A stretch of DNA of 64,000 nucleotides from Patulibacter sp. SYSU D01012 (GCF_017916475.1 NZ_JAFMTB010000001.1:1764043-1828042), one strand, 5' to 3'; positions 32,974 through 41,229 are shown, counted from the first letter of the stretch. A program made the numbers and translations. Notes: generated by a model from the letters alone, not told the origin.

Positions 32974-34071
32974 TCAGGCGGCCAGGAGGATCGGGGCGGT
33001 CTCGGGCCAGGCGAGGCGGATGCGGTCGCCGGGCGCGAGGTGGTCGGCGTCGGCGTCCGTGCCGGCGCGGGGGACGAGGGCGGTCAGCTCGGCGCCGTCG
33101 CCGGCGTCGGCGACGATCTGGATCGCGCTGCCGAGCTGCATGCGGGTGATGACGGTGGCCTCGACGCTGTTGGCGCCGCGGGCGTCGTCGCCGACCCCGG
33201 CCAGACGGATCCGCTCGGGGCGGATGCCGACCGTCACGTCGCCGGCGGCGTGGGTGCCGTCGGTGCGGGCGACGACGGTGCCGCCCGGCACGTCGACGAC
33301 GGCGTGGCCGTTGGCGGTCTCACGCAGCTGGCCGCGCAGCATGTTCATCTCGCCGATGAAGTTCGCGACGAACTCCGACGCGGGCCGGTCGTAGATCTCC
33401 TCGGGCGCCGCGAGCTGCTCGATGCGCCCGTCGCACATGACGGCGATCCGGTCGCTCATCGACATGGCCTCGCCCTGGTCGTGCGTCACGTAGACGAACG
33501 TGATGCCGACCTCCTGCTGGATGCGCTTGAGCTCGACCTGCATGTCCTTGCGGAGCTTCAGGTCGAGGGCGCCGAGCGGCTCGTCGAGCAGCAGCACGCG
33601 CGGCTGCATGACGAGCGCGCGGGCCAGGGCGACGCGCTGCTGCTGGCCGCCGGAGAGCTCGCGGGGCTTGCGCCGCTCGCGGCCCTGCAGGTGCACCAGC
33701 TCGAGCGCCTCCTGCGCCTTGCGCAGGCGCTCGCCCTTCTCCACGCCCCGCTGCTTCAGGCCGTAGGCCACGTTGTCCAGCACGGTCATGTGCGGGAACA
33801 GCGCGTAGTGCTGGAAGACCGTGTTGACGTCGCGGCGGTACGGCGGCGTTCCGACGGCGTCCTCGCCGCCGATGAGGATCGAGCCGCTCGAGGGCTGCTC
33901 GAAGCCGGCGATCATGCGCAGCGACGTCGTCTTGCCGCAGCCGGACGACCCGAGGAGCGAGAGGAACTCGCCCTTGCGGATGTCCAGATCCAGGTCGTCG
34001 ACGGCGACGACCTCGCCAAAGCGCTTCGTGACGCCGCGAAAGCGCACGTCGAATTCCGAGTCCACGCTCAT
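32974..34071 (-). CDS. potA: ABC transporter ATP-binding protein, PotA type
   Basis: A 365-residue importer ATPase. It has Walker A LLGSSGCGKTTSL (about 37-49), the Q-loop VFQHYALFPHMTV, signature RELSGGQQQRVALARAL, Walker B RVLLLDEPLGALD and switch VTHDQGEAM, then a C-terminal TOBE-type regulatory domain (VGIRPERIRL; VITRMQLGSAIQ). It is first in the operon potA-potD-potB-potC-lacI, 31 bp before potD. Its upstream region contains two kinds of LacI-family operator. The enzyme energises uptake; TOBE domains of this class can bind effectors and modulate transport. Confidence 0.93.
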   Translation of the reverse strand: MSVDSEFDVRFRGVTKRFGEVVAVDDLDLDIRKGEFLSLLGSSGCGKTTSLRMIAGFEQPSSGSILIGGEDAVGTPPYRRDVNTVFQHYALFPHMTVLDNVAYGLKQRGVEKGERLRKAQEALELVHLQGRERRKPRELSGGQQQRVALARALVMQPRVLLLDEPLGALDLKLRKDMQVELKRIQQEVGITFVYVTHDQGEAMSMSDRIAVMCDGRIEQLAAPEEIYDRPASEFVANFIGEMNMLRGQLRETANGHAVVDVPGGTVVARTDGTHAAGDVTVGIRPERIRLAGVGDDARGANSVEATVITRMQLGSAIQIVADAGDGAELTALVPRAGTDADADHLAPGDRIRLAWPETAPILLAA

Positions 34072-34131
34072 CGCGTGCCCGCCCCCTCTTCGCGACCGCC
34101 CTCACCCAAGGCGGTCTGTGGTTCATCTCAC

Positions 34132-34156
34132 GAAACCGGTTGCTGGAACCGGTTTC
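34132..34156. promoter_or_regulatory. Double AACCGGTT operator before potA
   Basis: AACCGGTT at 34134-34141 and again at 34147-34154, together forming an interrupted 10-bp-arm palindrome (34132-34141 with 34147-34156). AANCGNTT cores are classical LacI/GalR sites. They sit immediately downstream of the predicted -10, over the transcription start. Confidence 0.65.
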
Positions 34157-34160
34157 CGCG

Positions 34161-34189
34161 AACCTAACAGCGCTATCAGTCATCGGCAA
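34161..34189 (-). promoter_or_regulatory. Promoter of the pot operon
   Basis: On the minus strand TTGCCG (34189-34184), 17-bp spacer, TAGGTT (34166-34161). The leader before the potA ATG at 34071 is about 80 nt. Confidence 0.55.
34166..34177. promoter_or_regulatory. Degenerate LacI-type operator, copy 4 (pot promoter spacer)
   Basis: Minus strand GATAGCGCTGTT matches the GATAGCGCTACC operator at 10 of 12 positions and lies inside the -35/-10 spacer. A further half-site, GACCGCTATC, is at 34201-34210. Confidence 0.55.
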
Positions 34190-34258
34190 GTCGACATTGA
34201 GACCGCTATCACCCACGGATCTCCGCCGCCGTGACGGCCCCGGGCGGCCGGCGAGGTG

Positions 34259-35293
34259 CTATCGCGTGCGGGGAGAGGCGCAGGACCCGCGCACGACCAG
34301 CTCGGTCGGCAGGACGGTGCGCCGCCCCGGTCCGGACGTCCCGTCGAGCCGCTCGAGCAGCAGCTCGGCGGCGCGGCGACCCAGGTCCACGACGGGCTGC
34401 CGCACGACCGTGATCGGCGGCTCCATGAGCGGCAGCCAGTCCGTGTCGTCGAAGGCGACGATCGACAGGTCGGCGGGGATCGTCAGGCCGAGCCGGCGCA
34501 CCGCCCGCAGCGTGCCACCCGTGACGACGTTCTCCGTGGTGAAGACCGCCGTGGGGCGCTCGTCCGCAGGCCGGTCGAGCAGCGCGAGCGCGGCGTCCTC
34601 GGGGTCGCCGGCGTGGTCGCGGGTGGCGGCCTCGAGCGCGGGGTCCGGCGCGATGCCCGCCCGGCGCAGGGCGGCGCGGAAGCCGCGCAGGCGGTCGGCG
34701 GTCGAGCTGATGTCGCTCGGCGAGGCGATCACGCCGATGCGCCGGTGGCCCAGGCCGACCAGGTGCTCGACGGCGGTCGCCGCGGCCGCGGCGTTGTCGA
34801 CGCCGACGCTGTCGACGTCGAGCCCGCGCACCGTGCGGTCCAGCAGCACCAGCGGCTTGCCGACGTCGCGCGTGCGGTGCTTGTCGAAGCTGCGAGCGGG
34901 GGAGAGCACGAGCGCGTCGACGCGGGTGGAGAACACGTCGACCGCCTGCCGCTCGCGCTCGGGGTCCTCGTCGGAGTTGGCGAGCAGCAGCGTGTACCCG
35001 GCGGGCTCGAGCACGGCCGCGACGCCGCGCGAGGCCGCCGCGAAGTACGGGTTCTCGATGTCGCCCACCACCAGGCCGACGGTGCGCGTGCTGCCCGACG
35101 CCAGGGCGCGGGCGACGTCGTTGCGGCGGTACCCGAGCGCGACCGCGGCGGCCTCGACCTTCGCCTTCGCCTTCGCGCTGACGTACCCGTAGTCGCCGAG
35201 GGCGCGGGCGGCGGTGGCGAAGGACACCCCGGCCTCGCTGGCGACGTCGTTGACGGTCGGCGTGGCGGCCGGCCGGCCCGCGTCCTTGCTCAT
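34259..35293 (-). CDS. LacI-family transcriptional regulator 2
   Basis: A 344-residue regulator with an N-terminal HTH (TVNDVASEAGVSFATAARALGDYG; note ATAARAL instead of the usual ATVSRAL, so the recognition helix is atypical) and hinge (RNDVARALASGSTRT). The sensor domain has VGLVVGDIENPYFAAASRG, LLANSDEDPERE, GHRRIGVIASPSDISST and LSIVAFDDTDW. It lies upstream of and in the same direction as the pot operon, with its own -10 box. It probably recognises a different operator from regulator 1; the unusual AACCGGTT pair before potA is a natural candidate. Confidence 0.92.
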   Translation of the reverse strand: MSKDAGRPAATPTVNDVASEAGVSFATAARALGDYGYVSAKAKAKVEAAAVALGYRRNDVARALASGSTRTVGLVVGDIENPYFAAASRGVAAVLEPAGYTLLLANSDEDPERERQAVDVFSTRVDALVLSPARSFDKHRTRDVGKPLVLLDRTVRGLDVDSVGVDNAAAAATAVEHLVGLGHRRIGVIASPSDISSTADRLRGFRAALRRAGIAPDPALEAATRDHAGDPEDAALALLDRPADERPTAVFTTENVVTGGTLRAVRRLGLTIPADLSIVAFDDTDWLPLMEPPITVVRQPVVDLGRRAAELLLERLDGTSGPGRRTVLPTELVVRGSCASPRTR

Positions 35294-35302
35294 CGGACGG
35301 GG

Positions 35303-35308
35303 AGCCTA
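35303..35308 (-). promoter_or_regulatory. -10 box of lacI regulator 2 (leaderless)
   Basis: Minus-strand TAGGCT ends 9 nt before the ATG at 35293. Confidence 0.5.
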
Positions 35309-35370
35309 TCGGCGGCCCACGGCGGGGCCCGCGGGCGCCGCCGCCGCACCGCGGGCGGGCCGGGCGGCGC

Positions 35371-36231
35371 TCATCCGGTCGACCCGAGGGTGAACGCGCG
35401 GTCCCACCGCTCCGCCCGCAGGTCTTCGGCGGGGAGCGCGACCCAGCCGGTGCCGCCGTCGCCGAACGAGGGGATGAGCTCGGCGGACGGGATCTCGAGC
35501 AGCATGCGCCACGGTGCGCGGGCGAGCTCGTGCTCGTCGTCGTACCCGCTCGCCGCGCGCCCGATCTCGGCCTCGACGTCCTCGCCCTGCGCGCCCGCGT
35601 GCCCCCAGCCGAGGAGCTGCGCCTCGGGACCGGCGAGGGTGTCGCCGCTCGCCAGGCCATCGGCCAGCGCCTCCTGGGTCTCGAGGTCGTAGCCCTCGGG
35701 CGTCTCGTCGCCGAACGCCCCCCGGACCCGCGGCAGGCCGGGCTCCAGGCGCAGCAGCTCCGTGGCGGTCGGCAGCGTCCACGTCAGGAGCGGACGGAGC
35801 GCCATCTCGCGGAGCAGCCCGTCCTCCAGGTCCTCCGTGGCGACGAGCGCCGGCGGGGGATCGACCGGCCGCAGCTCCTCGCCGTCCGGGACCACGCGCA
35901 CCAGCGCCGCGCCGTCGAGCTCGCCGCAGTCGGGGTCCCAGCCGATCGAGACGCTCAGCAGTCCCGCCCGCGGCAGGTCGCCCAGGTCGGGCAGGTCGGC
36001 GAGGCGCAGCTGCAGCAGGAACACGTACGGGTGGTCGCGGCCGGGGAGCGTCGGCCACGGCGTCCCCACGGGCAGGTCGGGCCGGCCCCCGCCCTTCGAC
36101 GCGCCAACCGCGCGGGGCGCCCCGTCGGCCATGAGCAGGACGGCCGGTCGCGCGTGCCGGAGCAGCGCCGCCGCGACGGCGTCGGGCAGGGCCTCGTCGG
36201 CGACGATCTCGGCGAGCTCCTCGCGGTGCAT
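35371..36231 (-). CDS. DUF1963 (YwqG-like) protein
   Basis: A 286-residue soluble protein with the DUF1963 layout. It contains SKGGGRPDLPVGTPWPTLPGRDHPYVFLLQLRLADLPDLGDLPRAGLLSVSIGWDPD split over residues 45-100, then WTLPTATELLRLEPG and GDTLAGPEAQLLGWGHAGAQGEDVE, ending in MLLEIPSAELIPSFGDGGTGWVALP. The family (Bacillus YwqG and relatives) is often linked to polymorphic toxin immunity loci but has no proven biochemical role. No toxin is adjacent here. TACGGT lies 6 nt before the ATG. Confidence 0.8.
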   Translation of the reverse strand: MHREELAEIVADEALPDAVAAALLRHARPAVLLMADGAPRAVGASKGGGRPDLPVGTPWPTLPGRDHPYVFLLQLRLADLPDLGDLPRAGLLSVSIGWDPDCGELDGAALVRVVPDGEELRPVDPPPALVATEDLEDGLLREMALRPLLTWTLPTATELLRLEPGLPRVRGAFGDETPEGYDLETQEALADGLASGDTLAGPEAQLLGWGHAGAQGEDVEAEIGRAASGYDDEHELARAPWRMLLEIPSAELIPSFGDGGTGWVALPAEDLRAERWDRAFTLGSTG

Positions 36232-36237
36232 GAGGGC

Positions 36238-36243
36238 ACCGTA
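36238..36243 (-). promoter_or_regulatory. -10 box of the DUF1963 gene (leaderless)
   Basis: Minus-strand TACGGT ends 6 nt before the ATG at 36231. Confidence 0.5.
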
Positions 36244-36324
36244 CGCGTCGGTCCGGCGGGTCGGTCGTCGAGCGCCGCCCGGGGCGGCGCGGTGGGGTTC
36301 CGAGCCGCGCGGCGGGCGGATAGT

Positions 36325-36336
36325 GGTAGCGCTATC
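36325..36336. promoter_or_regulatory. LacI-type operator, copy 3 (oxidase operon)
   Basis: GGTAGCGCTATC, identical to copy 1, centred about 19 bp upstream of the oxidase -10 box so that it covers the -35 region. Confidence 0.75.
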
Positions 36337-36346
36337 AGAACCGTGG

Positions 36347-36352
36347 TACGGT
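36347..36352 (+). promoter_or_regulatory. -10 box of the oxidase operon (leaderless)
   Basis: TACGGT ends 7 nt before the ATG at 36360. Confidence 0.6.
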
Positions 36353-36359
36353 GCGCCGC

Positions 36360-37760
36360 ATGTCCGGAACCCCCGCGCCCCAGTACGCCGGTCTGAGCCT
36401 GTGGCTCGAGCAGGCCGGCGACCTGACGCCCCGCGCTCCGCTGCCCGGTCCGACGGACGTGGACGTCGCGATCGTCGGCGCGGGCTTCACGGGCCTGTGG
36501 AGCGCCTACTACCTGAAGAAGGCCGACCCGTCGCTGCGGATCGCGGTGCTCGAGCGGTGGATCGCCGGGGCCGGGGCGTCCGGGCGCAACGGGGGCTGGT
36601 GCTACGGCCACCTGAACGGCTCGGTCGACGGCTACGCCAAGAACGGCAGCTCCCGCGAGCTCGCGCTCGCGATGAAGAAGGAGAACTACCGCACCGTCGA
36701 CGTCATCGGCGAGACGCTGGCCGCCGAGGGCATCGACGCCGGCTTCGTGAAGGGCGGCGCGCTCAACGTCGCGCGCACCTTCGAGCAGGCGAAGGCCATG
36801 CGCGCCGGGGTGGCGGAGGACCACGCGAAGGGCTTCGGCGAGGAGTTCTCGCGCTGGCTGTCGGCCGAGGAGCTGGCCGAGCGGGTGCAGATCAGCGGCG
36901 CCCTGGGCGCGAAGCTCGAGCCGTACTGCGCGCGCGTCCAGCCGGCGAAGCTGGCCCGCGGCCTGGCCGAGGTCGTCGAGCGCCTGGGCGTGACGATCTA
37001 CGAGGGCACCGAGGTGACGGGGATCGAGCGCGGCGTCGTGCACACGGCGCGCGGCGACGTCCGCTGCGAGCACGTCGTGCGCGGCACCGAGGGCTACACC
37101 CTGCAGATCCCGACGGAGGGCCGGCGCATCCAGCCGCTCACGTCGCAGATCATCGCCACCGAGCCGCTGCCCGCCGAGGTCTTCGAGGAGCTCGGCGGCT
37201 GGGAGGGCCGCGAGGTCTGGGGCGACGCGCTCAACCGCAACGTCTACTGCCAGCGCACCATGGACGACCGCATCGCCATCGGCGGCCGCGGCGGCTTCCA
37301 GCCCCGGCAGAAGGGCATGGACGAGGCGGAGATCCTGGACCCGCGCGTCCACGAGATGCTGCGCGTGGCCCTGGCCGAGATGCTGCCGGCCGCCAAGGAC
37401 GCGACGATCACGCACTTCTGGGGCGGCGTCTGGGGCGCCACGCGCGACTGGGCGCCGATCGTCGGCCACGAGCCGGAGCGGGGCGTCACCTGGGCCGGCG
37501 GCTACGGCGACGGCGTCTGCGCCTCGAACTTCGCGGCGCGCACGATGACCGACCTGATCCTGCGCCGCGACAGCGAGCTCGTTCGCTACCCGTGGATCAA
37601 CCACCCCTCGCCGGAGTGGCCGCGCGACCCCCTCGTCCGCATCGGGGCCCGCGCCGGCGACGCCGCCTACGGCCTGGCCGACCGCGTCGCCGCCCGCCGG
37701 GGCCGCAGCCCGCGCTGGACCGCCGCGATCGACCGCATCACCGGCCTGGGCGCCAAGTAG
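36360..37760 (+). CDS. FAD-dependent amine oxidoreductase (DAO family, PuuB/OrdL/amadoriase-like)
   Basis: A 466-residue DAO-superfamily flavoprotein. It has VAIVGAGFTGLWSAYYLKKA (about 34-53), the flavin signature GASGRNGGWCYGHLNGS (about 75-91), a substrate-domain core VQISGALGAKLEPYCARVQPAKLARGL and C-terminal WAGGYGDGVCASNFAARTMTDLIL. DAO enzymes oxidise C-N bonds of secondary or primary amines, giving an imine that hydrolyses, plus H2O2 or a reduced acceptor. Relatives include gamma-glutamylputrescine oxidase, sarcosine oxidase and fructosyl-amino-acid oxidases. It heads an oxidase-cupin-reductase operon with the shared LacI-type operator. Confidence 0.85.
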   Translation: MSGTPAPQYAGLSLWLEQAGDLTPRAPLPGPTDVDVAIVGAGFTGLWSAYYLKKADPSLRIAVLERWIAGAGASGRNGGWCYGHLNGSVDGYAKNGSSRELALAMKKENYRTVDVIGETLAAEGIDAGFVKGGALNVARTFEQAKAMRAGVAEDHAKGFGEEFSRWLSAEELAERVQISGALGAKLEPYCARVQPAKLARGLAEVVERLGVTIYEGTEVTGIERGVVHTARGDVRCEHVVRGTEGYTLQIPTEGRRIQPLTSQIIATEPLPAEVFEELGGWEGREVWGDALNRNVYCQRTMDDRIAIGGRGGFQPRQKGMDEAEILDPRVHEMLRVALAEMLPAAKDATITHFWGGVWGATRDWAPIVGHEPERGVTWAGGYGDGVCASNFAARTMTDLILRRDSELVRYPWINHPSPEWPRDPLVRIGARAGDAAYGLADRVAARRGRSPRWTAAIDRITGLGAK

Positions 37761-37880
37761 CCCCGGCCGCACCGAGCCCCTCCCCGGACGGCGCGAGCCC
37801 GCCCGGCGGCGGGGCGACCCGTCCGCCCGCGCGCCATCGGCCCCGCGGCGGCCCCCCATCCCGACAGACACAGGACCCCC

Positions 37881-38252
37881 ATGAGCACCCCCACCGACGG
37901 CCCGGCCCTCGTGGCCAACCCCGACCTGCTGACCCTCGAGCTGAAGACGGCGCACGAGCTGGACGACGTGCGCGAGGGCGAGCCCCAGGCGTTCTACACC
38001 GAGCTCTACAGCGACGACGTCGCCGAGACCGGCGTGTGGGAGGTCACCCCGGGCGAGTTCGCCGGCGACAAGTTCGGCGCCAGCGAGGTCATGCTCGTCC
38101 TGAAGGGCGAGGCGACCATCACGAGCGAGGACGGCACGACGATCGAGCTGCGCCCCGGCGTCTCGTTCGTCACGCCCGACGGGTGGCGCGGCCGCTGGAA
38201 GGTCCGCGAGACCGTCCGCAAGATGTACGTGATCTGGAAGCACGCGGCGTGA
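37881..38252 (+). CDS. Cupin domain protein (DUF861/cupin_3)
   Basis: A 123-residue single-domain cupin. The beta-barrel motifs are GVWEVTPGEFAGDKFGASEVMLVLKGEATITSED split over about 55-85 and ELRPGVSFVTPDGWRGRWKV, followed by the typical YVIWK ending of the DUF861 group. Metal-binding His residues of motif 1 are absent, so it may be a binding or stabilising protein rather than an enzyme. Cupins of this type are commonly encoded next to DAO oxidases in amine catabolism loci. AGGA lies 6 nt before the ATG, 120 bp after the oxidase; its stop overlaps the reductase GTG. Confidence 0.85.
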   Translation: MSTPTDGPALVANPDLLTLELKTAHELDDVREGEPQAFYTELYSDDVAETGVWEVTPGEFAGDKFGASEVMLVLKGEATITSEDGTTIELRPGVSFVTPDGWRGRWKVRETVRKMYVIWKHAA

Positions 38253-39277
38253 GCGGCGCCTTCGACGCCGGCCGCTACGACGGCCGGATGCCCTACCGCC
38301 GCACGGGCCGCTCCGGGCTGCTGCTGCCCGCGATCTCGCTCGGCCTGTGGCACAACTTCGGCGACGACCGCACGATCGAGAGCCAGCGCGCCATCCTGCG
38401 CCGGGCGTTCGACCTGGGCGTCACCCACTTCGACCTGGCCAACAACTACGGGCCCCCGGCGGGCTCGGCCGAGGTCAACTTCGGCCGCATCCTGCGCGAG
38501 GACTTCGCGGCCCACCGCGACGAGCTCGTCGTCTCGACGAAGGCCGGCTGGGACATGTGGCCCGGCCCGTACGGCGACGGCGGATCGCGCAAGTACCTGC
38601 TCTCCAGCCTGGACGCCTCGCTGACGCGCATGGGCGTCGACTACGTCGACGTCTTCTACTCGCACCGCTTCGACGCGGAGACGCCGCTCGAGGAGACGTG
38701 CGGCGCGCTGCACAGCGCCGTCCAGCAGGGCAAGGCGCTGTACGTCGGCATCTCGTCGTACTCGCCGGAGCGCACGCGGCAGGCCGCCGAGATCCTGCGA
38801 GGGCTCGGCACGCCGCTGCTGATCCACCAGCCCAACTACTCCATGCTCAACCGGCGCCCGGAGCACGGGCTGCTGGACGCGCTCGAGGAGGTCGGCGCGG
38901 GCTGCATCGCGTTCTCGCCGCTCGCCCAGGGCCTCCTGACGAACAAGTACCTGCAGGGCGTGCCCGAGGGCTCGCGCGCCGCCGACGGCAAGTCGCTCGC
39001 GCAGGAGTGGCTGACGGACGAGAACCTGGGCCACATCCGCGCGCTGAACGAGATCGCCGCCGGCCGCGGCCAGTCGCTCGCGCAGATGGCGATCGCCTGG
39101 ACGCTGCGCGACCCGCGCGTGACGTCGGCGCTCATCGGCGCCTCGAGCGTCGCCCAGCTCGAGGACAGCCTCGCGGCGGTGCGGGGCCTGGAGTTCTCCG
39201 CCGACGAGCTCGCCGCGATCGAGCCGCACGCCGTCGACGGCGGCATCGACCTGTGGGAGGCGGCCTCCACCGCCTGA
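38249..39277 (+). CDS. Aldo/keto reductase (YghZ/MgrA-like)
   Basis: A 342-residue AKR. The GTG at 38249 overlaps the cupin stop (GTGA) and gives MSGAFDAGRYDGRMPYRRTGRSG. AKR residues are present: Asp and Tyr in HFDLANNYGPP, Lys in VVSTKAGWDMW, His in VFYSHRFDAET. The W-D-M-W-P-G-PYGDGGSRKYL loop marks the YghZ/AKR14 group, which reduces methylglyoxal, L-glyceraldehyde 3-phosphate and other alpha-oxoaldehydes with NADPH. Coupled to the oxidase and cupin, it would reduce the carbonyl product of amine oxidation. Confidence 0.92.
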   Translation: MSGAFDAGRYDGRMPYRRTGRSGLLLPAISLGLWHNFGDDRTIESQRAILRRAFDLGVTHFDLANNYGPPAGSAEVNFGRILREDFAAHRDELVVSTKAGWDMWPGPYGDGGSRKYLLSSLDASLTRMGVDYVDVFYSHRFDAETPLEETCGALHSAVQQGKALYVGISSYSPERTRQAAEILRGLGTPLLIHQPNYSMLNRRPEHGLLDALEEVGAGCIAFSPLAQGLLTNKYLQGVPEGSRAADGKSLAQEWLTDENLGHIRALNEIAAGRGQSLAQMAIAWTLRDPRVTSALIGASSVAQLEDSLAAVRGLEFSADELAAIEPHAVDGGIDLWEAASTA

Positions 39278-39301
39278 GGCCGCGGGCCCAGCCGCCCCCG
39301 C

Positions 39302-40414
39302 TCAGCGGGCGCGGCGGGCCAGGTCGAGGGCCCCCTCCGGCCACCACTGGCCGGCGGGCGGCCCTCCGTTGCAGGGGCCGTCGGACTCGCCGGGCGCCTT
39401 GATCCACAGGAGCGCGTCCACGCCGGCGCGTCGCGGGCGCACCGTCGGCGCGGCGCCGAGCCCGCGCCCCGGCGGGTTGCACCAGGCGCCGCCCGGGGCC
39501 GGCCCGCGACCGTTGCGGGAGGTGTCGATCACCCCGTGCAGGCCCCGGAGGTGGACGCGCAGCGCCCGCAGGTAGCGCGCGGACTCCGCGGTCGTTCGGT
39601 AGTTCGAGACGTTCACGGCCACCCCGCGCGCCCGCGCGACGCCGGACCGGCGCAGGCGGCGGGCCATCTCGGCCGCCGGACGCCAGCCGCCGTGACCGGC
39701 GTCCAGGTACACCGCGACGCCGCGGCCGGCCAGCGTCCGCACGGCGCCGCGGAGCAGCGTCGCCCGGCGGGCGCGGTCGGGGGCCTGCAGGCAGTCCCAG
39801 CCCGCCACGGCGTCCGGCTCCAGGACGACGGCCGCGCGCCCGCCCGCCAGGCCGGCGGCGATGCCGCGCACCCAGCGGCGGTACGCGGCGGCGGACCCGG
39901 CGCCGCCGGCGGAGGACGCCCCGCAGTCGCGCTGGGGGAGGCCGTAGACGACGACCACCGGCACCTCGTCCGCGGCGCGGGCGCGCCCGGCGAGCTCGCC
40001 GGCCGCGCCCGAGGCGTCCGTCCCCGGATCGGTCAGCCACCTCGCCACCGGCCGGCGGGCGATGCGCTCCATCAGGCGCGCGTCGCCGGGGCGCGACGCC
40101 CGCCACTCCGCGGCCTGGCGCGCCGCGGGCGCGTCGGGATCGCGGTAGGGACGGTGGCCGCCGGCGAAGGGGTCGGCCGGCGCGGCCGCGGCGGGAGCGG
40201 CCCCGGCCAGCAGCGCGAGGACGACGCCGGCGGCCCACACGGCGCCGCGGGCACGCCCGACGGTCGTTGGAGGCTGGCGCGTCCCGGCGGGGCGGGTGGT
40301 CGGAGTCGGCGGCGCGGGGGACGGCACGGGCGGCCCGTACCCGGGCGCGCCGACGGTCACGCGGGCCGCGAGGACGCCGGTCGGGGTTACGCCGTCCACG
40401 GCGCGGGTAGCCAC
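39302..40414 (-). CDS. Secreted glycoside hydrolase family 6 (cellulase) protein
   Basis: A 370-residue protein with an N-terminal Pro/Thr-rich lead and an export helix (AVWAAGVVLALLAGAAPAAA, about 58-77). The GH6 catalytic core follows: VVVVYGLPQRDCGASS with the proton-donor Asp, AAVVLEPDAVAGWDCL, YLDAGHGGW, NVSNYRTTAESARYLRAL and the C-terminal LLWIKAPGESDGPC and WWPEGALDLARR. GH6 enzymes invert beta-1,4-glucan linkages (endo- or exo-glucanase). There is no carbohydrate-binding module. The GTG at 40414 is an uncertain start; later GTGs are possible. Confidence 0.85.
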   Translation of the reverse strand: MATRAVDGVTPTGVLAARVTVGAPGYGPPVPSPAPPTPTTRPAGTRQPPTTVGRARGAVWAAGVVLALLAGAAPAAAAPADPFAGGHRPYRDPDAPAARQAAEWRASRPGDARLMERIARRPVARWLTDPGTDASGAAGELAGRARAADEVPVVVVYGLPQRDCGASSAGGAGSAAAYRRWVRGIAAGLAGGRAAVVLEPDAVAGWDCLQAPDRARRATLLRGAVRTLAGRGVAVYLDAGHGGWRPAAEMARRLRRSGVARARGVAVNVSNYRTTAESARYLRALRVHLRGLHGVIDTSRNGRGPAPGGAWCNPPGRGLGAAPTVRPRRAGVDALLWIKAPGESDGPCNGGPPAGQWWPEGALDLARRAR

Positions 40415-40449
40415 GCCGCATCCCGCGCCCCATCCCCCAAGGAGCCCCC

Positions 40450-41229
40450 ATGCGCACGGACCACGAGATCCCGACCGACGCCGAGACCCTCGACAGCGTC
40501 GACCAGGTCCTCGGCGAGGTCGTCGCGGACGGCGACAGCCGCCGCGGAATGCTGCTGAAGGCCGGCGGTCTGCTGGCCGCCGGCACCGCCCTCGCCCTGC
40601 CGGGCGGCGCGACCGCCGCCACGCGCACCCGCGGCGACATCGTCGACACCCTGGCGACGTTCGAGGCGTTCGGCGTCACGCTTCTGTCCGAGGCCATCCG
40701 CCGGGCGCCCGGAACGCCCTCTGCCGCGTTCCTCGGCGTGCTGCGCGCGGCGAACACGACGGAGTTCGTCCACCTGCAGGCGCTGCGCTCCATCGGGGGT
40801 CGGCAGCTGACCAACCGCTTCTGGATCCCCGAGGCGGCCTTCGGCGGGAACGGCGCGGGGCTCTTCGCCACGATCGCCCAGCAGGAGGAGATCGAGATCA
40901 GCGCGTACCTGACCGGCGTGACCGCGGCGGCCCGCCGGCGCGACGCTCGCGACGCGCGGCTGCTCTCCGAGGCGCTGGGCACCGAGGCCGAGCACCGCGT
41001 CCTCGCGCGCTTCGCCAGCGCGCAGCTGTCCGGGTCGACCGAGGTGCCGAACAACAAGGGGTTCGAGAGCTTCAAGTACCGCAGCGCCGCGTCCGCGACG
41101 AAGGCCGTCCAGCGCCTCGGCGTGGGCATCGACGCGCGCGGCAAGGCGCCCGGCCGCTTCTACGACTTCCCCGGCGACCCGCGGAAGAACGGGACGGGCG
41201 ACCCCATCGGCACCACCAGGCCCTCGTAG
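40450..41229 (+). CDS. Tat-exported ferritin-like domain protein
   Basis: A 259-residue protein with a twin-arginine leader placed after a 31-residue acidic head (SRRGMLLKAGGLLAAGTALALPG, cleavage near TAAT). The mature part has a ferritin-like four-helix pattern (DIVDTLATFEAFGVTLLSEAIRR; NTTEFVHLQALRSIGG; IAQQEEIEISAYLTGV; EALGTEAEHRVLARFA) with Glu and His at metal-ligand spacing (PF13668-type). These proteins are often exported but uncharacterised. AAGGAG is 5 nt before the ATG. It is divergent from the GH6 gene. Confidence 0.8.
   Translation: MRTDHEIPTDAETLDSVDQVLGEVVADGDSRRGMLLKAGGLLAAGTALALPGGATAATRTRGDIVDTLATFEAFGVTLLSEAIRRAPGTPSAAFLGVLRAANTTEFVHLQALRSIGGRQLTNRFWIPEAAFGGNGAGLFATIAQQEEIEISAYLTGVTAAARRRDARDARLLSEALGTEAEHRVLARFASAQLSGSTEVPNNKGFESFKYRSAASATKAVQRLGVGIDARGKAPGRFYDFPGDPRKNGTGDPIGTTRPS

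Noticed and set aside
35371-36231. DUF1963 protein as immunity factor of a toxin system
   Set aside because: No toxin, secretion or polymorphic-toxin gene is adjacent; the family assignment alone is not enough.
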